Assembly (NCBI GenBank): GCA_030248225.1
Contig: JASANE010028631.1
Location: forward strand, 1 to 64,000
Direction of reading: 5' to 3'
DNA: 64,000 nt
From: Trileptium ribeirensis
Lineage: Eukaryota > Nematoda > Enoplea > Enoplida > Thoracostomopsidae
Below the pieces are notes generated by a model. The model was not told the origin of the DNA and searched no databases. It worked only from the letters and a program-made list of their open reading frames with translations. Made by a program: the position numbers and the translations under genes. Shown in pieces: positions 11,023-20,677 of the stretch; within the stretch, counting starts at the first letter, position 1, and each line of letters starts with the position of its first letter.

Positions 11023-13010
11023 TCGGGGATTTGTATATTATAAAAAATTTGTCACAAATTCTGTTGGGGCTACATAGAACCCACAAATTTGATAATTTGT
11101 TGGTGCTGCTAAATACGATGCACCCAATAATTTTCTCGTTATTGGTGATGATATACATTATCATTCAGTCATTTGATCATTTATAGGTGGTAATAAATTG
11201 CACGCTCGCAGTAATATTGCGGGTTCAATCAAAACCCATTTAGTTCAATTTTTGTGGGACAAATTTTATTCCCTGTTTCTGCTTTAATAATATGGACCAT
11301 CTATTATCAAATAACAACAAAATGAAGAAAAGGTGTCACACCGAAGTTATTTTACTCGTTGTTTCCTGGGTTTGGTAAAAATTTCGATGGAATCAATATT
11401 ATTCTTGCAGCTAACGATCGGACACCCTGGCAAAGATTTTAGACAAATCGGGCAAACAATTATGTTATATATGGATAGTCACAGTGATATTAGAAAGTTC
11501 AGCAATATCATAGCAACCATAATATATCACAATTAACGAAACGCCTGTGAAATACAAAATTTTGCCATACCTGTTTTGTATGAAGTTTGAATTCGCTGTA
11601 TGAAGTGACATCGCACCACATTAATTTAATCATGTTTAAAGATTAAACTTGAGCATAAAATTTCATTAATATCAAGAAGCGTCGGAGGATTTAACCTTTT
11701 ACTTACTAAATTAATTTACATTTTGAGTATCTTAGAACAATTATACATCGAAAAAAACTTTCGCATTTTGCGAATCTACTTTCAGAAACGTTAGCCAGCA
11801 CAGTGCTAGCATTTCTCCGTAAATTATGTTTTTTCAAATATATTTGTTCAGCGGATTTTATAGACATAGATATTTAGTTGAATAGATGTCGGGGAAGCAA
11901 TGTTCGACGAGCAACATATATATGTGCCTTATATATAAGTTAGCTCGAACACATGTTTCTAACATATTCCTGTCAGCTGGTCGATAATATTTAATGCATC
12001 GCAGATTCTTTAGCCCATTCAATGTAGTAAGACCAATAAATTTTTTCGCATTATTAATCCATCAGTAATTTGAGACTACCCTGCAAATTTATTGCATAAT
12101 AAATTGATAGATTTTGAACTTTAAATGTTTAACAATGGGAAACAGCAAACGTCAGCGTTCGTACCTATGCTACACGTAAATTTGGCTCGCTGCTGCGAAG
12201 AGCTACCGTGCTGACAAAATATCTTTAAAGAAATATTGCCCTTTGTATTAGACCTACAAAAACAGTGGACGACCGACCGCTTCTAACTAGCACACTTAAG
12301 CGTAATCGACATTATTGTGACATGTGTAAATAAGAAGCCTAGATTGATTTTCAGAGTGATGTCTGCACTCATAAGTTGAAAAAAGAACAGTTTGATGAAT
12401 AAATGACTTTAATATAATTCAGTATAGTATAATATAGTAAGGAACATATTAATATGCTCTGTGGTCCTTGACTGAATTTACATTTTGTCACATTTTAGGC
12501 CGTATGGCTAATGTTTACGTTTGCAAGACCTGCTATACTAAGAGATTTTGAGAGAAATAATATCTGGTGGCAAATATAAACAGCTACAACGTGATTATTC
12601 CCCTTTTTCGGTTGGTAATCAGATACGGCGAAGCAAATTTAATACAAAAATAGTCAACGTTAATATTTATTCCAATAGATAGGTTAGTATTACTTTATAG
12701 CTATATAATATAAAAATCTCATAAGGAAACTTACAAAGGCGTCTAAATTTTGCAACTATAAAAATTCTTATAAGAACAGCAATTAAATCCACTGAAAGTT
12801 GATAAATATGCAAGTTTAAGTGAATTTTCGAAAAGAGATGTCGATGGAAATACGTGACAAGGTTTTGATCAGCTTTTGTATTTTTTAACTATTTATATGT
12901 CATATTTCTTCCAGTAGTGTTCATACTGCGTCCGATCTGTAGCCACTCGCCACCTTGTACGGTGGGAAATTTTAGAAATCTTAGCAAACAATATATAGTG
13001 CCAGAGTTTG
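11023..13010. other. AT-rich interior of the nested transposon
   Basis: About 2 kb without a recognisable coding region. The short reading frames here (for example 11333-11536) resemble no known transposase. Confidence 0.6.
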
Positions 13011-13422
13011 TTAAAATTTTTGCACGTATATACGTCAACAAATGCCGCTGCTTGTGCTTATACGTAGACCAATGCACGAAAGAGTGCATTTGTGAAAACC
13101 ATTGCACTATAGCGTGCAAATGTAGATGTCATTACCCGAGCGATAGTGATAACCATTGCACGCTGGAATGCAACAGCTAATTTCATTGCCTGCACGAATG
13201 CAATAATATCGTCAAACGCACGACGTGATTGCAATGGACTTTGCCAATGCACAGGCACATGCAATGGTTATGTTTTTGGTTTCATGGGAGCAGATGTTGT
13301 AACCATTGCACGAAGTATGCATCTGAAATTTACATTGCACTGTAGTTCAGCTGCGTGTAACTGATGTGAGCATACTGGCTATGATGTGCAGTAGCTGCAC
13401 ACAAATAACCGTGAACGACGCA
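13011..13422 (-). repeat. Right terminal inverted repeat
   Basis: Inverted partner of 10590-11022. The terminal 36 bp contain a perfect TGTGCAG-TAG-CTGCACA hairpin followed by the CGTGAACGACGCA end, which is also found at 24135-24147. Confidence 0.9.
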
Positions 13423-14979
13423 TATGTTGAAGTTGTTGAATTAGATGAATTGAAGGAGTCGGTTGAACTCTTATTTGAACGAAACGGATCCGCAGCGAGC
13501 GATGCGAACTATTTTAGCGAAGCGAAAGTGTGTAATCTAAGTCAGGGTACCCCGCAGGAGCGCGATAATGGTGGAAATAAATCAGAGAATGAACTTGGGC
13601 TCCGTGTGACCGTTGCACCAGAGGAGCCTGAGGATAGTTGCGACGAGCGCAGTGATGGTGAGATGGATGAGGAACGTATGCTGGATGATGAGGAATTCTG
13701 CGCCAATTGGGTGGATCCGAATGCCGACTGGTACCGACGCGAACCCAGCCCTGACGCACGAGAGTGGCATAGTGAAGGGGTATGGGAAGTGCGTCGCGAA
13801 CACAACAACGAACTACCACGTGCACCATCAGATGACGGCATTGATTTAAGCTTGCGAGCCAGTCAATTGTCTATCCACTCTGAGGAAGGGAATGGTGCTG
13901 CAGGAGGAAACGATGTGAGTGAAGGCGGCGATAGTGGCAGTATCGCTACGGGAAGTGTGAACGAGATGAGTTCGGATCCACTGGTCGAGAACGTTCGTGG
14001 AGACCCTATCGAAGGGACGCCTTGTATGCGCCTGGGTAATTTAGGTAGCGCCACTGATACGTTGGTCGACATTTCCAGCGATATATTGGGACCCGTCGAA
14101 GAGGTGACTAGTATGCCCTCGGGTAATTCAGGTAACCCAAACGAAGTAGGTACGACCACTGAGAAATCCGTCGAAGGGATACCAAGTATGTCCCCGGGTA
14201 ATTCGGAAGAATCAGTGAGCTTGATTAGTGACGACTCGGACACGTGTATGGGACAAGTGAATTTGCTTAACTTTATACAAGAAGCTAATGACGAACGCAT
14301 ACACCAACTGGACGAACGATTATTGGGCATGTCCGGACTTTGTCTTCCCAATAATACGCCAATTGAGATTGGACGAGTTAGAGCAGTGACGGACAAGGAA
14401 CGAAACCGAATCCTTGGGACCGACACACTGTTCACTATATCTGCGGATCATACCGAGACTGCAGCTTATCGATACCCTCGTATTGAATTGACCGAGGATG
14501 CGCATAACGAATTAGCTGAGGGACTTATACAAATTAATTTTAGGGCTAGTGAGATTAATGCTGAATTCGGACAACCTTTGGCATTGAAACCGCAGGCTCT
14601 CTTCTATCGGAGAGCAATACTCGTAATGGAGCAGCTAAATAATTTGAGCCGACTCTTTGAGCTCCGTTTCGAAGTTATCACACGAGCCACCTTACAGCGA
14701 GACGCTGGCATGTTAAGCAGTATACTAGGTATGGCTTCTCCAATCGGGCACTGCATGACCGGAATATATCTTGGCCCCGTAACTCTTGCTTCGTTGGAAT
14801 CTTTCATAGAACTGGTGGGCCAATGCGTGAATGGCCACACGCTCCAACAGGTTATTGAGAGAGAATTCGAGGAAGATTTTAGTAGGGATCCGGTATGTCG
14901 CCAGTGCCAGGAATGCCATACGAGAGATTCACAGGACATAGGCTCAAGCTGTTACTTTTTCGGTCAACGAGGAAAGTAG
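13423..14979 (+). pseudogene. ORF2 of the LTR element, 3' part
   Basis: This is the continuation of the acidic ORF after the nested transposon; the first codon TAT (13423) is the duplicated target copy. The first ~280 codons are acidic and Ser/Gly-rich with repeated short blocks of the type PSGNSG/SPGNSE near 14030-14210. From about 14275 the sequence becomes more globular, with predicted helices and hydrophobic periodicity (about 14490-14860). It ends in a Cys-rich segment (VCRQCQECH and a further Cys, about 14893-14955) that could bind metal. The stop is at 14977. The frame immediately downstream (frame of 15065) is open from 14999, so ORF2 and the next ORF may once have been one reading frame or linked by a frameshift. 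I recognise no integrase signature here. Confidence 0.65.
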
Positions 14980-15064
14980 AATTATGACGGCACGCTAAGT
15001 ACTCCTCCCGGATGGATACGTTGCTCCTCATTGGCCTTTCTATGTCGGAATTCAGTCGGCCAGA

Positions 15065-17377
15065 ATGCAGAATACTTTTCGCGAGGCAAATCTCGAGTTA
15101 CACGACCTCTTGTGCGAAGCGCCCTATCTGATCGAATTCATTTATCGGAACCAGGAGACACGCGGTGTTCCGATCAACTTCTTTGTTGACCAAGCAATAG
15201 GTAATATGGAATTCGACGACGACACCCACCGACTTGCTCGACTAGTACTGCTAAGCGCACGCTTGAGACTTTTGCGGCGCCCCGATATTGCTGCACTGCT
15301 TGCGACAGAGGGAGACACGTCTACTGGATTGAAGTTGAGCAGGGATCGCTTAATCTCGGAACTATGCTTGTTTCCGGACGACGACACCAGCTGCTCCGTC
15401 CCGAATTCGGACGAACAATTAACCACAGCATTAGCCGCTTAGCTCGACTCATCTGACGAAGAGTCGGAGGACGTCTCCGACAGCGATTCCGTCCAGCAGG
15501 AATGCCTAACTGAGTCGGGTGACACGGAAACGAGCGACGGGGAGACTAAAAGCGACACCACGGAACAAGTCGCGAATAACGAAACCATGAGGGAACCCAA
15601 TCGAAACGGGGTACGATCCTCTTCACCGAGCCTTAGTAATGGCCTCGGACATCCTTCAGGTATGTGGAGGGTCTGTACAATTCTGTTGTTACTTTGGCTC
15701 TCAGCGCTCAGCTCTAGGCGCGCAACGCTTTCGCCATTTAGTGATTCAATCTCGCGCTTAGGTGCTTTTGTCAATGGACAGGTAGGAGTGGACATCGAGC
15801 CTCATGGCTTGGTGGTCACCTCTGACCAGACAACGCATTCGCCAGTGGTATTGCAGTTATCACTCCCAGATTGGGAACGTAAGTCCGATCCTTATGTGAG
15901 TAAATTCTGTCCACCTTATGAAGCGAACGGATCATGTCGCGCTGACTGCTGTCGGAAAAAGTACTGGACACCAATTATTATTCGCTACTCGTGCATTATT
16001 TTTCCGTCGCGAATGAACAACTATGCGATGTTACCAATCATCGAGAAAAGCGCTTTGCTAGCTTGATTTCCGCCGTTGCAGGTGCCGTCTCAGGTTTCTT
16101 AGGCCTGGGAATGGCTTTTGCCAATGGAGTACATATCAACAATGTTAACCAGCAGGTTACTGTCCTCGAGAAATTCATGCGCGAGACTAACGATGTCTCC
16201 TTTCGAAATACTAAGGCCATAAGGCAGCTGACCCGAGCTAATGGGGACATTTATGCATTTCTACACCATAGCATGCAAGAGGTAGTCTCTATGATAGAAC
16301 AGGTTAGGTGTGCCGATCAGAAAGAGATCGCGCACCATCAGTTAATAGATCACATCCTTCGAGCCAATATGCGCTCGTCGGTACAGGCTATAATGGAATC
16401 CATGCTTAACGGCGAACTGTCTCCCGGCGTCTTCGATGTCGTTATGTTACGACGGTTATTATCCATGGATCCACGCATTTCCAAGACCATTCTCATGTCT
16501 AGCCTATCAGTTCGGTCGTGTTATGCCCGTAAGTGTGGACCTGACAGCGTTCCGCTTCGGGTTTATTTTGCAATTACCATTGCCGAAGCGCAGTGACGTT
16601 CCACCATATTTTCGGATCTATAACACTGGCTGGAATGCACCTGCCACGCTGACACAGCTGAGATTGCCGCTACCTCAATACGCCGCCCGCTTGGGACACA
16701 TTCGCTTTGAATCACTTAACTTGGGAGCATGCAAGCATAGACCAGGAATTGCTTTCTGTGAACCACACGCGCTGATAACTGATCATAGCACCAGCTGCTT
16801 AGAATGGATAATTGCAGGTGAACATGTGCCTGACACCATTAAACACACATGCAGCAACCGCTCGCTGATAGGCCCACTTGCCAATGACACGTCTGTACAC
16901 ACGACTATGCAGGAAGTATTAATTCGGACTAGTGCACCTGAGGTCATATTGACAAATCGAAGACAACTAGCCCACGTTACGTTGGGTAAGTCAATAAAGG
17001 TCCCGCCTAATGGAGTCTTGTGGTTCCCACAGGGAAACTACACTCAACTAGTTGTAGGGTCGATAGTGCTCACTAGCATGCTGAAACCCGAGAAGATTAC
17101 AATAAAATTCGGACCAAATATCACTATTGACCGGCTATCCGGTATCAAATTAAGACCTTTGACTTGGAACTCACTCGACAACGCCAAGGCTATAAATTTT
17201 CGGGCTGCGCAGATAGCTAAGGATCAAGTACGTAGCGTGGTTAATCTTCCCGCTTTGGAATATACAGAATTCTTGCCCTACTTCCTCGTTACCGTCGTTG
17301 TCGGAATGATCAGTCTGATTTATTTTATGACCAAATGCAAGGTTCCGCCTAAGTACGGGTATTATATTCCCCGATGA
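15065..17377 (+). pseudogene. env: env-like class I fusion glycoprotein ORF, interrupted
   Basis: An ORF starting at 15065 runs through one in-frame TAG (15440) into an acidic linker and then a hydrophobic signal-like segment (15662-15715, Met followed by a Leu-rich core). A frameshift lies near 15950-15990. The next frame holds a furin-type site REKR (16042-16053), immediately followed by an Ala/Gly-rich hydrophobic stretch (16054-16140) like a fusion peptide, then heptad-rich sequence to about 16300. A second shift lies near 16500-16600. The third frame holds Cys-rich ectodomain, several N-X-S/T sites, and a membrane anchor (about 17271-17330) with a short basic tail ending at 17377. This layout is typical of virus-derived fusion proteins of retroelements and would mediate membrane fusion at the cell surface. 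I cannot assign it to the baculovirus F or any other named family. Broken by at least one stop and two shifts. Confidence 0.75.
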
Positions 17378-17543
17378 TTCCCATGTCGTGGACGACTAAT
17401 TAAGTCCGAGTGTAAACCTAGCAATCCGATGGATCAGAGCAAAACACCGATTACCGAGTGCCCCACCCGCGGAGGACGACTTCCCTTATACAGACAGAAC
17501 CTCGCCGACTGAGGTCACGGTTGGGCCTTCGGGAACGCCGCGC

Positions 17544-18194
17544 GTGTCCGTCGCGTCCAGCCGTGCCCCACGCCGCTCGAACAGGCTATTGACATCACGT
17601 AACTCATCCGAGGAGGAACTTGTCTTCATCGAGGACGACGAACTATTTGTCGCTCCCACTCGTGATTCACGTCGTGTACCTTGCCAAGGTGTGTTCACTA
17701 GACAGCTAAACACTACGAACGCAGGCAACACTCCATTGCTTATTAATGCAACCATACTTGGCACCCCAGTTATGACACTTGTAGACACTGGAACCGACGT
17801 CTCAATCATGTCCCAAGCCCTGGCTGCTCGTTTAGGTTTAGTCCCTCGTGACACGAACTACACTCGTATAGTATCAGCAACACAACAAGAATTGACCATA
17901 AGTGGAGTGGTGAAAGCACCGATTACAATAGGATCGCTCAGTACGCCATGTGACTTCCAAGTAGCAACTGACACTCCGTACGAGTGTATTCTTGGCACTG
18001 ACTTCATGGCTTTGTTACCACATGTAGCCATAAACTTCAAAGACCGCTGCCTGGATCTATCCAACGGAACTGAAAACTGTTCGGCGCCTTTCGCCGACCA
18101 AGGGGATTATAGACCACCAGTCATCAACGTGGTGACCAGAAAATACACTGAAGTACCACCAAACACAGAATTGTTTATCAACGCTATCCCGTAG
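17544..18194 (+). pseudogene. pol: pol: retropepsin-like aspartic protease
   Basis: The reading frame contains the retropepsin active-site sequence LVDTGTDVSIM with the catalytic Asp at 17784-17786, followed by a hydrophobic second half and an ILGTDFM motif near 17989-18009, the conserved ILG.D region of Ty3/gypsy proteases. The ORF is open through a GTG at 17544; a frame upstream of it is not obvious, so it was probably expressed as part of a longer polyprotein. It would cleave Gag and Pol inside the particle. A frame change separates it from the RT at 18301. The stretch 18195-18300 contains stops in this frame. Confidence 0.87.
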
Positions 18195-18300
18195 ATCACT
18201 CAACCACCGACCGCTCAAGCGCAGACCCCTTTATTAGGGACGTTGCTATCGCCCACTCTCTGGTAGTTACTGGCCGACGCATGATATCCCGATAGCACTG

Positions 18301-20175
18301 ATGAATTTTGGGAACTTTCCCGTTGCTATACACGCCGGTCAGACAATAGGACACATTGAAATGCTTGATGATAACGAGGTCGAGTTCTTATATGACAGTA
18401 ACAAGCGTCTGCTACAACTTGACCCTCCGAAGCGCACTAAGCAATGTAATAATATCGGGGTTACACGAGACAATGTTGTGCAAATCATAAGCGACCAGAA
18501 GAAGACAATTAACACCGAGCGGTCTATACAAGTTTTGGGTAAAATTGTTTTCGGACAAACGACCATTAACCCTTTCGATCTCAAACAATTGAAAACGACT
18601 ATCTCTGAGAATGCAGACATATTTAGTGTACACCCATTCGACCTAGGAAGATGTGGTGTACACCAGCATAGGATAGTCACTGGAGACGCAAGGCCTATTA
18701 AACAGGTACCCTACCGTCTAGCACACTCACTGCGAGAGCCACTACGTGAGGAATTAAACAATATGGTAGAAGCAGGTGTTATAACGCCATCAGATTCACC
18801 TTGGGGTTCTCCCATAGTTTACGTCACTAAAAGTGACGGCACCTTACGTTTGTGTGTCGATTTCCGCAAGCTCAACGTAGTTGCAGAACGTGACTTATAC
18901 CCACTACCCCGCATAGATGACATATTGGGATGTCTCAGAAACACCAAATTCATGTCCAGTTTAGATCTTAACAAAGGTTTCTGGCAATTAGAGCTGGACC
19001 CCGAGACCAAGGAGAAGACCTCCTTCGTCACTGTCCACGGATAGTATGAATACAACGTTCTGCCATTCGGACTGAATTCTTCACCAGGCGCATTTCAAAG
19101 GTGCATGTCGATCATATTAAAGGGTTTAGAATGGGAACGATGTCTCATCTACATAGATGTCATACCGGTCTTTTCACCCACGTTTGAACAACATTTGGCT
19201 GACCTCATCACCGTATTTGACAGGTTCCGTAAGGCCAATCTTAAATTGAAACCCTCCAAATGCCAGTTTGGACAGAAACAATTAAAATATCTCGGACACA
19301 TCATTAGTTCAGAGGGAGTTAAACCCGATCCCGAGAAAACCGCTGCAATAGACAATTACAAACGACCGGAAACTCTCAAACAATTGCAGAGTTTCTTAGG
19401 ACTTGTAGGATACTATCACAAATTTATACCACACTACTCTGAAATTTGCGAACCACTCAACGCACTCCGACGAAGGGACAGTGAATTTAAGTGGACACCG
19501 CAATGCGAGGAAGCATTCGGAAAACTACGTAAGGCATTAGTCCAAGAACCGTTACTCATATATCCGGAATTTTCTAAACCTTTTATACTCCAAACGGACG
19601 CTTCTGGATATGCCCTCGGGGCTGTGCTTTCACAAAAGACCGGTAAGAGGACATGGCCAATCGCTTACGCGAGCAAGTCGCTCGTAGACTATCAGCGCCG
19701 ATATCCTGCCATAGAGACTGAGGCTCTTGCCATACGATGGGCTGCCTTACACTTCAGGCACTACCTACTTGGATATGAATTCCATGTCGAGACTGACCAT
19801 AACCCTCTCAAGGCACTGTTCGAGAGACCACCGTGGAATTCACACCTAGCCCAATGGCGTAATGAGCTATTGATGGAATTTGGTGGTTTCAACATCGAAT
19901 ACCGACCAGGTAAGGCTAATGCCAATGCTGACGGACTTTCACGTGATCCCCGACATGACGTGGAATTTTCTTATTCCTCGGACGAAGCTGAACACCAACA
20001 AGACCATCCGCGAATGGTTGCTGTAGCCGTTAAGGGACAGGACCGTGGTAAAGGCAAAGCTCCAGCCAAACCACCCCGACGACTTCCCACCGAAGAAGCT
20101 TGGAAACGACTTACTCGGCAGCTCATGGGACTTTTCCCCGAACGCTCCAGTCAACCTACCACCCGAGTACGTTAG
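18301..20175 (+). pseudogene. pol: pol: reverse transcriptase and RNase H, catalytically dead
   Basis: This is a Ty3/gypsy RT. The segment around 18679-18870 carries the RT N-terminal signature (IKQVPYRL, SPWGSPIVYV, LRLCVDFRKLN), and a tether helix precedes it. An in-frame TAG at 19042 interrupts the palm; the same frame continues. The active-site motif at 19150-19161 reads YIDV, with valine replacing the second catalytic aspartate, so this copy could not polymerise even if read through. RNase H follows (about 19570-19950) with the expected acidic residues: Asp in QTDAS (19597), Glu in IETEA (19714 or 19720) and Asp in ETDHN (19795), and the closing NANADGLSR motif near 19918. After a basic Lys/Pro-rich tail the ORF stops at 20173, about 215 bp before the 3' LTR. 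No integrase follows. Confidence 0.93.
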
Positions 20176-20391
20176 AGAACGCTTCTATCGTATGTTTGGA
20201 GGACCTTGTTATGATCCTATACCAGACCCCACACGTTTCTTCTTCTGTGGAGACATAGACATGGAGACAAAGTGTTCGACCAGGGATAAGCTAAGTGGGA
20301 ATCAAAATTTATCTTGTAAAATCAGACTTATCACGCATTTTACTACGAATTCCGCTGAACTAAACAACTTCCGTTAGACTAGGATATGGAA
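20176..20391 (+). other. Short segment between RNase H and the 3' LTR
   Basis: This is too short for an integrase (usually over 400 codons in Ty3/gypsy elements). One frame stays open to 20375 but shows no recognisable domain. No clear polypurine tract lies next to the LTR; only a weak AGGATATGGAATA string (20381-20393) is present. Confidence 0.6.
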
Positions 20392-20677
20392 TATCGGTTT
20401 GACATCATGACCTGTGAGCAGGTTTCGGTGTCAACCTCCCTGGGGGACCTCAGCGATCATACCGAAATACTAGACACGTGCGCAACCAATCGGGCGGGAT
20501 CCGAACACACCCCGTGAAGCGCGCCTGCGGCCTGCTAAGCTCCATAGCTTCTTGGACCTGACCAAGAAAAGTGGCTAAATCGTAAAACCTATGGTCCGCC
20601 CTTGAGGTTGTGATAGCCGGGGTCGTATGGGCATGGTGTTAGGAAGTTGCGCCATGCAGCTGCGTCCCGTTATTACA
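20392..20677 (+). repeat. 3' LTR
   Basis: Partner of 5574-5858. It starts TATCGG instead of TGTCGG and ends TTATTACA. The following bases ATTATACC do not match the bases before the 5' LTR. Confidence 0.88.

Larger units (their letters stand above)
10590..13422. mobile_element. Non-autonomous DNA transposon with long TIRs, nested in ORF2
   Basis: Terminal inverted repeats begin TGCGTCGTTCACG at 10590 and end CGTGAACGACGCA at 13422. They extend about 433 bp on the left and 412 bp on the right. The trinucleotide TAT is present on both sides (10587-10589 and 13423-13425), and deleting the element plus one TAT restores the ORF2 frame exactly, which fixes the boundaries. The TIRs are packed with CATTGCA/TGCAATG motifs and carry a subterminal TGTGCAG...CTGCACA hairpin. 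The ~2-kb interior is AT-rich and encodes no recognisable transposase. A 3-bp duplication fits PIF/Harbinger-like elements, but TAT is not their usual TWA target, so I leave the superfamily open. Confidence 0.88.
5574..20677 (+). mobile_element. Ty3/gypsy-type LTR retrotransposon with env upstream of pol, decayed
   Basis: Two direct ~285-bp repeats (5574-5858 and 20392-20677) bracket a leader, gag, a large acidic ORF, an env-like glycoprotein and a protease-RT-RNase H region, all on the plus strand. Without the nested DNA transposon at 10590-13422 the element is about 12.3 kb. The domain order is gag, unknown ORF, env, PR, RT, RH; the usual errantivirus order places env after integrase. I found no HHCC zinc finger or DDE core in any frame between RNase H and the 3' LTR. 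All ORFs carry stops or frameshifts, so the copy is dead. The flanks show no target-site duplication: bases next to the LTR ends do not match, so a recombinant or rearranged origin is possible. Confidence 0.88.

Noticed and set aside
13366..13422. Apparent ORF2 start at 13366 upstream of the transposon boundary
   Set aside because: These codons lie in the transposon's right TIR and start with GTG; the real ORF2 continues from the TAT at 13423.
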